Part shown: positions 42,299 to 56,440 of the stretch, one piece after another
How positions within the stretch are numbered: the first letter of the stretch is position 1
Layout of the letters: the number at the start of each line of letters is the position of its first letter
NCBI GenBank assembly: GCA_024509875.1
Contig: JAMPIV010016269.1
Location: 62,001 to 126,000, forward strand
From: Oreohelix idahoensis
Taxonomy: Eukaryota > Mollusca > Gastropoda > Stylommatophora > Oreohelicidae
Reading direction: 5' to 3'
Length of the DNA stretch: 64,000 bases
Made by a program: the position numbers and the translations under genes
Notes under the pieces: generated by a model
The model's database searches: none
Told to the model about the DNA's origin: nothing
The model's input: only the letters and a program-made list of their open reading frames with translations

Positions 42299-43756
42299 CC
42301 CATTTAATTGCAAATGATGTGCAGAAGACAGGTTTTTACGCCATCACAGTACTCGATTTGTGAGGTACCCAAAAGTACCGCAGGAGAAAAGTATGAGGAA
42401 CTCCTTTGTTCAAAAGATCTTTTCCCAGTCCTCCCATGACGAAAAATATCAAAGCCCGGGTATGTTTCACAGAGCTCACACAAATTAAGTGATTGAGCTT
42501 CTAAAATTGTTTGCTCTGCTTCAAGCAATGTATCAACAAAAGGCCAGTATATAAAAGATCTTTTTTCTCAGAAGAGAGCCTATGTTTCACACTCCATTTA
42601 TATCCCAAATGATTGAGAGAGACAGATTTTTGACTATACTGCAAACTATGTTGCATATTTGTGAACCTCTCGCAGAAAGGAAAAACAGTATAGAACCCTT
42701 CGTTCAAATGTTATGCTCTAAATTTGTTGGAAGGTCGTTTAAAATATAAGCAATATAATGTAAAAAAAAGACACACAAATACCACATTAACAGTTTGAAT
42801 CTTGTTGACAGTGAAACAGGTTGTATGCTAAACTTGCTTACATATTTTGGATCAGACACAGTTGAAAGGGACTCTTCTGGTGCCAATTCCGTAAAAGCTT
42901 TTGGAACACTTGTTTTGTCTTGGAACTGGCTATTACTGTTACGCTGACAGGTGGTACACTACAAAACTGTTAGTAAATGACATGCTTAAATGGAAGCAGT
43001 ATTACACTGGAACACTTTAAGTGAACAGAGTCAGATTCCCACAGCAGCTGAGGTCTTTGAACCTAAAGCATATGGAGACTAAGTATTATATCAATTCGGG
43101 GGCAAAGGTTGCTAGTTGCTGCTTGGAAGGACAAAAAGCTAAAAAACCTGTCACAATTATTACCATAAATGGGTCTGCTGTGCCTGTCACGGTGAATAGA
43201 AAGGAGAAATCTTTTATCATTCATGAAAATAACCATAAAATGAATGGTTGTGACAAGGCAGATCAGAAGATAGGGTATTATGACTTTTTCAACAGAAAAT
43301 TCTTGAAGTGGTAGAAGAAGACTTTATTTTGGATGTTAGAAATAGCTGCCTGTAATGCTTATATTTTTTACAAATTGACAAGACCAGTTGGAGTTGGAAT
43401 ATTGCAGCTTACGTCAAACAAACGCTGATCAGAGAATTATCTGCTTTGGTGGCATCCTCAATGCCTGAAATCAGCAAGCTAAATCCTCCGAGGCCAAGTA
43501 AATTATCAGATAACCAATTGAAAATACTGGAGGGCGCAAAATACATAATGCAAAGAAGCACTAATTTTAGGAGGTGTAAAGTTTTCAGTAAACCTGATGA
43601 CAGGAAAAGGACAAATTGTTATTGTGCAAGATGCACTGGCCACCCCCATCTGCACAGAGATGAATGTTTCCTAAAATGGCACACTAAAGTTAAGTTGTAA
43701 ATATCTCTTAATTTTGTGTGTAAGTAGTGTTCTTTGTGAGAGCAGTTCAGCATAAT

Positions 43757-43965
43757 AATAATAATAATAATAGTTGCCCATCACAAGCGAAGATGGCGAC
43801 AGCTTCAGACTTGAGTTGTGACACACATCTGTGCTGTGATCTCATGTGGCTAATTAGTCCTATTTTGGCCCTACTGGTCCTGCCACATACGGGGCACACA
43901 TGGTTAAAGTTGGTAGTAGTGTTGCTGTAATTGGAGTATAAATTTGATGTGTGATTTATTTCCAA
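43757..43965 (-). mobile_element. Possible LINE C-terminal C2H2 fragment
   Basis: The minus strand encodes FNHVCPVCGRTSRAKIGLIS then HMRSQHR. A lone C2H2 finger of the form C..C.R..RA.IGL.SH.R is common at the end of LINE endonuclease-RT proteins. No RT is present upstream, so the assignment is tentative. A short (AAT)n run at 43754-43770 borders it. Confidence 0.4.
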
Positions 43966-44505
43966 AATGGATGTAGTTTACAATGATTTGTATCTTGGAT
44001 ACTACAACTGATTTCTTCAGTTTGTAAGTCTGATATGTGTTTGTTTTGTTTTTGTTTAGTAAAATTGTTTCTACCTTGTCTGTAACTACTTTATACTCAT
44101 AAAAAAAAGGTAATTTATAAACTTAAAAATCCTCATTCAATTTCCTTTTCAAATATATATAACATGACTATACTTGTTAAAAACTTTGAAAGAATTGACA
44201 CTTACATGATAACACAATGAAAATCCAGAGTTGCAGAAAATTTGTGACAATCGAATGTCTTTCATTTTCTTGATGCCAAATGAAAAGTAGTTAGAGTATA
44301 AACTTGAACCATATTTTTTTTATATTTCCAAAATGGATGAAGTTTACAAAAATTTGTATCTAGGATAAAACAAATGATGGATTAGATGTTTTCAATTGGT
44401 AATTCTGATATTTTTTTTGTTGTTGGTCAAATTGTTTTCTTCCTAGTCTCCAACTATTTTATACTCATACAAAAATTGGAAATTTAAAAACTGAACATAT
44501 ATATA
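43966..44505. repeat. Diverged tandem repeat, about 320 bp, second unit split by Tc1
   Basis: TTCCAAAATGGATG.AGTTTACAA with the following ~190 bases occurs at about 43960 and again at 44326. The continuation (CCT.ATTCAATTTCCTTT to TTGTTAAAAACTTTGA) at 44131-44200 recurs beyond the Tc1 element at 46052-46115. The two units are clearly diverged, so the duplication predates the Tc1 insertion. Confidence 0.75.
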
Positions 44506-46045
44506 CTCAAGACCAAAAGAAACGCACATGGCATAAAATGTTATTTTCAAATATAAGCAACAAACTTAAAATAATGAAATTTGCGCACATAAAGTGTCTG
44601 AATATTTATTAACGTTTTCAAACCAATGCTCACAATTATCGCCCCCCATGAGATTGCACTTCTGCATATTCAGAAGTACCAAAAAAATATCCAACTGCAC
44701 TAAAGTTTGTTCATACCACAGCGTGAATGTCTTAATATCAGGTGTGTCCCCCCATAGCTCTGGCACATTCTTGAAGACGATTAGGCATCGACCTCACCAA
44801 GTGTTGAATGGTTTCCATCAGGATGGCATTCCAAGTTCTCTGTAGAGCGTCTCTCAGCTGCCGTTGATTGTGAGGAGCCTGTTGTTGCACATGTCATCCC
44901 AACACGTCCCAAAGATGTTCGATACAGTTTAGGTCAGGTGAAATGGCAGGCCACTGCGTAACTCAATCTCCATTCTGCTGCAAAAATCCCTGAGTAACAT
45001 GAGCGGAGTGTGGCCTTGCATTGTCCTGTTGAAACACCATTCTGGCGGTGCCTCTGTTTGCTGCCAACAGCGGAAGCAGGTGGGGTCTGAGTACTTCATC
45101 TACATACTGCTGGGCAGTTAAGGTGCCGTTGATAAAGATGAGTCTGGACCTGAATCTGTAATTGATGGCAGCCCATACCATCACAGATGGACCACCATAG
45201 CGATCTCGTTCAATGACACAATTGTCTTCGAATCTTCTCCTGGTCATCTTTAAATTCGAATTTGGCCATCGTTGTGGTGAATGCAGAACCGACTTTCGTT
45301 GGAAAGACCACGTCTCGCCAACTTTGACGCCCTAGATAGCCACGGTTGAGAGCCCAGTCCAGTCGTGCCTGCCGGTGTTGAGCTGTGAGGATCTGTCCGG
45401 TGTAGGGTCTATGGCATATGAGCTGAGCTTCCCTTAACCTCCTGCGCACGGTTTGACCACTGATGGCGTTGCCACGAGTTCCAATGGATAATCTGGATGT
45501 GGCTACAGCAGGCATGAAGTGGTCTTGCTCATGATTGTGCCGAATGGCCCTGTCTTGCCTGTATGTCGTAACGCGTGGAGTGCCTGACCGGGGTCGGTCG
45601 GCGATGGTCCCTGTTGTTTGGTTTTGATGCAATAGACGATAAATCAAGGTATGGTGAACTTGAAATGTCTGGGACACCTCTCTAACTGATGCTCCACCTC
45701 TGAGCATTCCTACTGCTTGATTACGCTCGTCAATATTCAGTCTAGGCATCATTTTGCTGTGTAAAATTGTTATGGGTTCTGCGCGCATTTTATAGAGAAT
45801 TGGGTGAACAACAGACAACCAAAAGTCGTGCATGAAAAATCATGAAATGCACGAACTGTAATGAATTTTTATTCTGAGCGTTTGCTCATCTATGCCATAA
45901 ACAACTCACCGCAGCAAAAATTTTCCACGTGCAGTATCGTCTTGCATTGCTAAAGTTGTGTTTAAAGACGATTTAAACTTGATTTTTTTATTTTATTTGT
46001 ATGAAAATCAGAACAATTAATATGTGCATTTCTTTTGGTCTTGAG
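44506..46045 (-). mobile_element. Tc1-like transposon with terminal inverted repeats
   Basis: It starts CTCAAGACCAAAAGAAACGC and ends with the complement of CTCAAGACCAAAAGAAATGC, one mismatch over the outer 24 bases. It is flanked on both sides by TA (44504-44505, 46046-46047), the expected target duplication. It is 1540 bp, a usual size for Tc1. It carries one degenerate transposase gene and sits in the second unit of a diverged tandem repeat. Confidence 0.92.
44770..45833 (-). pseudogene. Tc1-like transposase, frameshifted, catalytic Asp changed
   Basis: N-terminal frame 45833-45210 contains MMPRLNIDERNQAVGMLRGG (Met at about 45750), a helix-turn-helix (VREVSQTFQVHHTLIYRL), the DRPRSGTPRVTTYRQD hinge, and a second DNA-binding part. 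At about 45300 a frame change gives SNESRFCIHHNDG, where the usual SDESRF has Asn for the first catalytic Asp. Frame 45247-44963 has PSVMVWAAINY and QQDNARPHSAH (second Asp). After a stop, SPDLNCIEHLWD carries the Glu at DD34E spacing. The end reads APHNQRQLRDAL and RLVRSMPNRL. Inactive. Confidence 0.88.
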
Positions 46046-46246
46046 TATAGAATCCTTATTCAATTTCCTTTCCACATATATATAACATGACCATATTTGT
46101 TAAAAACTTTGATAGAATGGACCCTTACATAGTAACACTGTATGAAAAACCTGAGTGCTATGTATGTTTGTGTGTCTATGTGCATATATGTGTACCCATG
46201 CATGTGTTTGTGCTTGTATGCATACATAAATGATGGTAGTAGTGAG

Positions 46247-48641
<2,395 letters not shown>

Positions 48642-49199
48642 TCTCACAGTCCACTCTCTTTCAAACTATCACACTAACCTCCTAGTTGTCTCTATCTATC
48701 TCCAATATTATCACTAACTTCAGAATCCTCTCTCTCTCTCAGGTTTTCTCACTAACCACACAATCTTCTCTCTCTTTCTCTCAAATTTGTGAACGTGCTT
48801 TTGCCTGTCCATGTGTGCGGGCGTGTTTTTGTGGAGTCCTACATTTGGATTTTTAAACAGCGTTTCTAGCAATATTTCTGAAGGATTTTTATATCACTGT
48901 GTACACAATGTTAGTTGCTTTATCGTGAAATACATATTATTGTGTTCATGTGAAAAGGAAATGTGATTTTTAGGAAAAATGAAGACTAGCATATCTTCTA
49001 TTATAAGTGTAGTAAGTCGCTTTTGTGTTGGAATTACAAAAGGTTCCAATGTTCGGCATTGATAATTGGGGTAGCCGACAGAAATGGATGTTTTATTACA
49101 CCTTACGGAATGTCAGAGAACCGTGGCTTTAGAAACTGGTCACCGGTAAATATGTGTGTCAACGAGTCAAGCTGTCAATGAGAGCAGAGTGAATGGTTA
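48642..49199. other. 3' flank of zinc-finger gene, pyrimidine-rich run
   Basis: CT-rich sequence (CTCTCTCTCT, 48730-48785) and no supported gene. Repeated phrases such as CACTAACCTCC and CACTAACCACAC occur near 48670-48765. The left border of the following LINE is not sharp. Confidence 0.5.
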
Positions 49200-49257
49200 T
49201 AATTGACCTCTTTCCACACCCATTAAATATGCCAGGTCATTAACGTTCTCATTCACA

Positions 49258-50799
49258 GTGCTACACGTAAATTCGGTCGCCACGACCCGACTGAAAACAA
49301 AAGGTACCAAACAGAAGAACTACATTTTGAATATAACTAAAGCGGTTAAAAAGAAAACTCGAAGTTTGAAGACCAACACGCTATACACGCTCTGTGTAAC
49401 ATTATCTTACAAGAACAATCAGTGTGTGGTTCTTACGTTTTCTACCTTAATCGAATATGAAGCATTACGTAGCCTGTCTAAGGCATACTATGAATCTAGT
49501 GCATCTTTTGAAGCAAGGACTGACGCTAATGGTTCATATGTAGAAGATGTTATTTCCACAGGAGAGGTTGTCCTACATTTCTATAACAAAACAAATAAAG
49601 TAATGGTACTAGGTACAGAGTGCACTATTAAAGACTGGATTAATACGGACTTGAATAATTTATGGAAATCAGCAAGTACTGCTGGAGTCAGTCAAGAGGC
49701 CATCATTTCAAATGTGCCGGTTCAAAGCATTCCAGCAAAAGCTTCCAGATCTAAGAAATTAGCAATCACTCATTCCACTGTTCCCGCTGATATCACAACA
49801 AACACAACTCCCAATAAAGCGTGCAAAAAGGTGTCACAGACAAAACCAAAGTCACCAGCGTTAGCTGATACAAGTGACATCACAGAGACAGAACACCTAT
49901 CAAGCACTTTTGACAGTAGTCCAACAACATCCCCTCTTACATTACCTATGCACTCATCACAAGATCAATTTTCAATAATATTGTCTGAGATGGAGATACT
50001 AAAAGCAGAGCTGAGCAGCCTCAAAAAAGCTTACGAGCAGCTCCATGCTGACCATATGTCCCTCAAAAATAGCTGTGAGAGAAACGAGTCTCAACAACAG
50101 AAAGAAAGCACACAGCAGAAGAATAAATACAGACAGTGTAACACAAACACAAGCTCAGAGGGAAATTCCAACAGTAGTGAAGTACAGCATACGACACAAG
50201 CTGAACTGAGCCATAAAGAAGACCATGACCTGTGCACTCTGGAATTCCCTGCAGAAGTGAGCAGAATCCTTGTCCAGGTTTCTAATCGGCAGCCCCCACT
50301 GCTGACAGCTAGTTCACATCACAGCAAGAAATCTACACACAATCCCAGCATAGTTCAAAGACAAGAAACAGCACGCACTGCCACCGGCACACACACACGT
50401 CTTTCAAATAGAAGGAAACACTTCATCTTTGGTGACCAAAATGTGAAGGACCTTCAAAAATTTAAATTAGTAACAGCAGATACAGACACAGTCACTGTTC
50501 GCTTCAAAAATTGGGCATCTGCGCAGGACCCACTGACTCTCCTTAAAAGATATGAAACTGATCTTAATGTAGCCAGGGTCACTGTGCATATTGGTCTGTT
50601 GGACGCGCTAAAACATAACAAAATTGCACAAACAGAGCTAAATCAAATCACATCTAACTTCCAGTTCCATTTCCCAAATGCAAAGGTATGTTTTTCAGCT
50701 ATTATACCTCCAGTTCGCTCACATTATAGGAAATCTGTTGAGATGAACAACAACAAAATTGAAAAAAGCATTGCGTCAGACACCGCCACACATTTATAG
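49258..50799 (+). pseudogene. LINE ORF1-like protein with esterase-like C-terminal part
   Basis: A long open frame of about 510 codons; the opening codon is GTG and the true ATG is unclear, so the start is likely lost or upstream. A coiled coil lies at about 240-280 (ILSEMEILKAELSSLKKAYE). The C-terminal third reads RRKHFIFGDQNVKDLQKF, then TVTVRFKN, VTVHIGLLDALK, PNAKVCFSAIIPP and NNNKIEKSI. The pattern of V.IH.G.ND, P.A.V..S.I.PR and NN.I resembles the SGNH esterase-like domain of CR1/L2 ORF1 proteins. The catalytic GxND-like site is altered (GLLD). Confidence 0.65.
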
Positions 50800-51578
50800 A
50801 ACACTCCTCGTTCCTTGCCACATCCAGAGCTCCTAGGAAGCATCTTTATAGCGGCGACATTACCTCATCCGATCAAGGAACCAGTATGTTGGCGAGAAAC
50901 ATCAAATTTCCAGAAAACACCCTCAGAGACTCAGCCAGCACATCAGCACCCAAGAATCCTTCAAAACGACACACGAATGTAACCAGCTACTCCTCTAATG
51001 CAATTTACAACCTTGAGTTTCCATCAATACCCACAACTTCAAGCACCAGCCAGACAACAATGTCACACAATCAAGAGTATCAAGACAGATCCCTTATTAG
51101 AACTACAGATTGCAGGAAACAGCCAATAATATCGGCCTTCAGCAACATACTACGACCGACGACCCACCTCAACAACAACGACCTGAGACACTCCATCCTC
51201 AAAGATTTGTAAGTGATTCAATTCAACCAACTCAGGTTCCACCTACTGAAATCTCACCACGTCCGCTGTTGCACCAGACACCAATGAGAGATCACCCATC
51301 ATCGTTGTCATGACAGGTTTTCCCATATCAACCAGTGCACCCATCCTTTCATAACTTTCTACATCAGCAAAGCCTCTTGAACTACGCACCTTACACTTGG
51401 AGGTCCTACTGGCCGGAATATCTCATTCACCCAACAACAGTACATCCCGCAAACACCTACTACCAAATGAATCATCTTTTACGGCCAAATCCATCTCGCT
51501 TTTATTGTCCACAACCCTCTCCTCAACATTATCAGTGACTGTTCACTTCACAAGTTGATGTCTCTGTAACACCAGTAA

Positions 51579-53873
51579 TTGTCGGATAATGCTTTATTTA
51601 TTTATTCTCAGTATCTATTTGTCTGCCCATCTATTCTCTTGGTGCAGCTTGACTTTTTTGTTAACCTTCACAGTATGGATGGTTTACGGCTTGGCCACTT
51701 GAATGTAAACCATATTTTAGGTAAAATTCCAGAACTCACACAAATTCTTAGCCAAAATTTCCAGGTTTTTGGTTTTTCCGAAAGTCGTCTGAATGAGAAA
51801 ATAACTGACGATGACATTGCGCTCAGAGGTTTTAAAACAATTCGGCGAGATTCAAGTAGACAATTAGAAACGGGTCTAGCAGTTTATATTTCTATTTCTC
51901 TCAGTCATCGCCGCAGAAATGATCTTGAGACTATAGATATAGAATGCATATGGTTAGAGGTAAAGCCACAAAAGCAAAGACCTATTGTAATCAGATATCT
52001 TTATCGTAATCCCAGTGTAGGAACAACATGGTTTGAAGATTTCACGAACATGATGGATAAAGTTATTACTACAGTTAATGAAGTTATTCTTCTTGGTGAT
52101 TTTAATATCGATATGCATAAGCCAAACCAAATATAGACCAACATCATAGCATCGTATAACATGAAACAAATAGTCAACAAACCTACCAGAGTAACAAAAA
52201 CGTCATCCACACTGATCGATCACATCTATGTAACCTGTCCAGAAAACATTATAGAATGTTCCATCCCTACTATTGCTTTGAGTGACCATTATCCCATATG
52301 TTGCACTTGGGCAAAAAATGGGTACAAATCTCCAAAAAATAAACACATTAGTTTTCAATATAGAAGTCTTAAAAGTTTCAACCGTGAATTATTTTTGAAT
52401 GATTTGCGAACTGCACCTCTCGCCAACGTTTTTCAAATTCCTGATCCTGATGACGCCATCGCATATTGGACAATGATATTTTATAGTATTTTTAATAAGC
52501 ATGCGCCTACTAAAGAAATTCACGTGAAAAGGCAAATTAAATCTCCATGGATTACACAAGAAGTTCTTGACGCTATGAGGCAAAGAGATCGAGCGCATAA
52601 AAATAAGGATATCACTACATATTGGACAGTAAGAAATAAAGTACAATACTTAATTCACAGAGAAAAGAAAAACTACTTTAGAAATTTAGTTCAGAGCAAA
52701 ACAAACAGTAAAGAGATATGGAAGGTAATCAACACTTTAGTGAACAAACAAAATTTTCCAGACCCACATACTCTCAATACGCCACTTACTTGTACTGACT
52801 TCAGCAATCATTTTCAGGCAGACATCAACAATATAAAATCCACCATTCTGTCTCCCCCTTGTGACTTAAGCAAATTATCAACGTTCTGCAAGAACAAATG
52901 TACTAACACAATTCCACCCGACATCCCTTTTATAGCAGTTAACGAAGTTTATAACTATATTACTGACCTTAAAGATAATAACTCATCGGGACTTGATGGA
53001 ATCAGTAATCGAATACTGCGCTTTGCAGCACCAGCCATTAGTGATTCACTGACATACATATATAATCAATGTATCACAAGGAGTTACTTTCCATCCGTTT
53101 TTAAAAGTGCTAAAGTATACCCACTTCTCAAACCAGATTCATCTGATAGTAGTAATCTTAGTAACTATAGGCCCATTTCTCTTATATCGTCGCTGTCCAA
53201 ACCACTGGAAAAACACATCCATAAAACAACACTACAACACCTAGTCAATAATGACCTGCTAATCGGCAGTCAGTCGGGGTTTAGACCAAAGCATTCATGC
53301 CACACAGCCTTAACAAAGATGATAGACAATTGGCACCTAAACATCAATAACGATAATATATGTGGAGCAATATTTGTAGACTTCAAAAAAGCATTTGATG
53401 TGATAGATCACTTTATTTTAATCAGAAAATTAGAAACAATGAAAGTAAATATTAAGCTGGTAAAGTTAATTAAATCGTTCCTGTCAGACAGACAACAAAT
53501 AGTCTCTTACAATATTTCCTTGTCGAACCCAACCATTGTCAATACAGGTGTTCCTCAGGCCTCTATTCTCGGCCCTCTTCTACAAAGCAAACAGCAAAAA
53601 GTTTACCAATTAGCCAAAATTAAACATTTCCTGGATGAGGAGGCAAGGAAAATGTTCTACATATCTCATATACAAACGCATCTAGACTATTGTTCCACAA
53701 TCTGGGATGGTTGTTCTGTCTCCAACACAAAAAGGCTTCATTTGCTTCAAAAATTCGCAATGCGCCTTGTTGCCAATTGTTACTGTGATTTTTGCCTATA
53801 CTTTATAGACATCAATTTGTTTGATAATTTTTGTTGGTCGAAGAGAGATAACTATCTGTTAACTTTTCAGTAA
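51579..53873 (+). pseudogene. LINE endonuclease-RT with in-frame loss of the catalytic block
   Basis: The endonuclease runs from GLRLGHLNVNHILGK (Met at 51675) through FGFSESRLNE and LGDFNIDMHKPNQI, where a stop lies at 52134. It resumes at 52161 with IDHIYVTCPE and SDHYPICCTW. RT follows: SGLDGISNRILRF, LLKPDSSDSSNLSNYRPISL, GFRPKHSCHTAL, FVDFKKAFDVIDH and GVPQASILGPLL. The frame then jumps straight to KIKHFLDEEARKMFYISHIQ and THLDYCSTIWDGC. The segment with the catalytic (Y/F)ADD is gone without breaking the frame. The copy cannot reverse-transcribe. Confidence 0.85.
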
Positions 53874-53965
53874 CAGGTTAGATTAGTGTTTATCTTCTCT
53901 TGTCATATTCTCCTATCCTTATAAGGAGCGATGTTGACCTGATTCGAGGAAATGTCTTAAATAAG

Positions 53966-55191
53966 TGTTATGTCTTAAGTCGCTATTCACATGACCATAT
54001 AAGGAGCGGTTTTGCCTCTGGGTTCAAGGAAACGCCCTGGTCTGTATTAGCTTTGCTCAGGACTGTGCTTATTGCACATGCGCAAAGTTTTTGGGCGCGG
54101 ACCGGGAGAGTTCCGATCTAGGAGTCGACTTAAGTTTTTCTGTGCGGACGGAAGGTCCGGAGATTTCTCTCTGCTGTAATTCTGGGGAAGAGATGTCCTC
54201 TGTGTATCTAAGATGTCAGTGATCTTCCCTAAGTTCATTCGATACTCCAAGGATGGCGAGTGTTAATTTCCTAGTGTTTTTCTGGGATCCAGTCAAGGTA
54301 AAAATATACATTTTTGAATCTTCTCGTTATACCTTGATCTGCAGATTTGCTGTGATCTGCATATAAGAGTGATTGACAATTTGATGTGACATTTTTGCTA
54401 GCAGAGTTATAGATGAAATGATGTACAGAGCCCACTATTTGTACTCTTTATAGAAACCAAGACTAATACATCTTATTTGATGAAAGAAGCTCAGAGAAGA
54501 TAGGGCTATTTTGGATCCCGCCTTTTCCGGGCGGTTTGTTGATCAGGGACTGATATGCCTTGCTATCAGGTGATAACATAGAGGTTAACTTATCATAGAG
54601 GCCCACTACTTGTGGCCTGATATTGTCGCCATAAAAGCCCACTACTTGCAGCCTGTATTTTTCGTCAGAAGAAGTTCCTGTCAGATGATGTCAGAGGAAC
54701 CATAGATTATTGTTGAATATTTGAGAGCCCACCCTTTGCTGTGCAGCTGGTCTACTGGTGGTAACTGACGTGTTCAGTCAGTCATACCTAGGTTACAATA
54801 CAAGCAGAACATAGATTGACAGGCCATTAACATTCTGTTGTATTAGATGCTCAAGATGATTGGATATCAGATGTCTTCACCATTAACCATGTACTGTATG
54901 TGATGTTTCCGCAACCTTGTCAATTGACTGTACCTGTGTTCAGCGTATGTCTCGTAATAAATTATTGAAATGTCATCAGTCGTTAGTCAACACTTAATTG
55001 ACTTCTACATGTGACTGAGTGAGTGTCCTGTGTACTTATCAAGATCCTTTACACATTCGCATCTACTCTATAACCTGAAGTCTACACACTCACACATGAT
55101 GTCAACTTACATACATCTACGAGTTCTACACATTTGACAGTCATGTATGGCGTTTGAGTTAGTGTCAACATTGCACCTTGTCAGCGCCTCA
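53966..55191 (+). repeat. Putative 5' LTR of element B1 (1226 bp)
   Basis: It starts TGTTATGTC and ends CCTCA with the primer site five bases on. AATAAA occurs at about 54956. There is no second copy in the window, so the ends rest on the TG...CA form, the primer site and partial similarity to 60830-62016 (CTGACGTG.TCAGTCAGT shared). Confidence 0.55.
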
Positions 55192-55196
55192 ATATT

Positions 55197-55214
55197 TGGT
55201 GACCTGACCCAAAT
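55197..55214 (+). promoter_or_regulatory. Putative primer-binding site of element B1
   Basis: TGGTGACCTGACCCAAAT begins with TGG five bases after the LTR's CA. Position and form fit a primer site. The tRNA is not identified. Confidence 0.5.
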
Positions 55215-56440
55215 AACACTACACCTGTTTGATCCTAACTTAACACTGAACCAGAGTGAGGCGGCCATAACATTATGGTAGGCCAGATTCCTGGGGTCTA
55301 ATATACACAGTGAACAGATTGAAGAAGTCAACTACTGATGCAAGCTTGTTACCTGGCGCCTCATCTTCGGAAATTGATTTGGGATCTTACACGCTCATAA
55401 ACACCATTACAAGTTCTACAGTTGATGACATCCATCTTGTGAGCGAGCCTGTCCTTTGTTTACCTGTCAAGCTGATGCTGTAATCTGTTCCAACTTCAAG
55501 TTTATGTGCTACGTGCTATGGATCAGCATTGGATCGTCTAGTTAACCGTGTTAGCAAGAATTACATTGTACCTGTGCTGTGGAGTCCACTACCTGTTGTC
55601 ATGTAGCGGAAACCTTCAACAGTGGATCTTCCTGCATTACTCTGTCTTGTGTGAACTTTGCTGTACTTAAGGCCAGGATTGACCATTAAGATAAGTGGCT
55701 GTCCGTTTTTGTTTGGAAACTGTGCCATTATATTGTGTCTAGCTGAGCCTTCCTTGCAACACACTTTATTTACATGCTATGTGTTTATGTTATATGTTTT
55801 TCTTGGTGTGTTTATGTTGCGGGTTAGGTTGGGAGGTGACTCCAGTAGAAACATCCCACTTAACCGAGGGTCTACTGTAAGCGTTCTATAGGAACTTATC
55901 ACGAATTTCCCACAGTGGAAATAGCTAGCGATTTCTTTTGCTTTCATGATATTTTTGTTAGTTGTGCCGAGGTGTGCTTTCATCGTTTTTGTAATATTTT
56001 TTGTGTTCTTTAGTATTGATTTGTTTTGTTTGTATTTGTCTGCCTCCTCTTTCTATCATTTATTTCTATACACCTATTTATTTATACACTGTGTTGTCAT
56101 TGTCTTATTGTGAGTTTTCGCAGTTATCATTGCAAATTTTTGCAACATGCTCTTTAGTTAAACTTTATTGTTGATTTGACCTCTGCGAATGTTTTCGTCT
56201 GTCTAGATGCTTGTCTTTGTTGATTAATGTTATATATTGTTATCATACACAGTCTATATATATACTTGGTCATATTATTATAAAGGTATTATACAAGTTC
56301 TTTATCAAAGACTTGTCTTCCACAGAGATTGGGATAAAGTGAGGTGATTATACAAGTTCTTTATTAAAAGACTTGTTCCCATTGAGGTTGGGAAAAGTAA
56401 TTTATTATTTCAAGTTATTGATCTCATATTATTAGACACA

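Larger units (their letters stand above)
40859..43700 (+). pseudogene. piggyBac-like transposase, split by a solo LTR and a SINE
   Basis: Pieces in order: an acidic serine-rich N-terminus (LIENFSEDEDGYSSSDFIV, from 40919), EWQEANVGALTKNSFRFQP near 41160-41215, then after the insertions FLTILQTMLHICEPLAERK near 42630, SLNLVDSETGCMLNLLTYFG near 42790-42850, and MNGCDKADQKIGYYDFFNRK with FLKW and LFWMLEIAACNAYIFYKL near 43240-43375. The C-terminal Cys/His cluster (CYCARCTGHPHLHRDECFLKWH) ends at 43698. The order and motifs match piggyBac: catalytic Asp in VDSETG, D.LDQ-like DKADQ, WWK, and the C-terminal zinc-binding tail. Multiple stops make it dead. Confidence 0.82.
49200..53880 (+). mobile_element. 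Jockey/CR1-group LINE with ORF1 and endonuclease-RT, RT core deleted
   Basis: It has a two-ORF layout: an ORF1-like frame to 50799, a Ser/Thr/Pro-rich stretch in broken frames to 51538, then endonuclease and RT from 51579 to 53873. Motifs fit the jockey/CR1 group (LNVNHILGKIPEL at the endonuclease start, YRPISLISSLSKPLEK in RT). Borders are approximate: I see no target duplication and no clear 3' tail. Confidence 0.8.
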
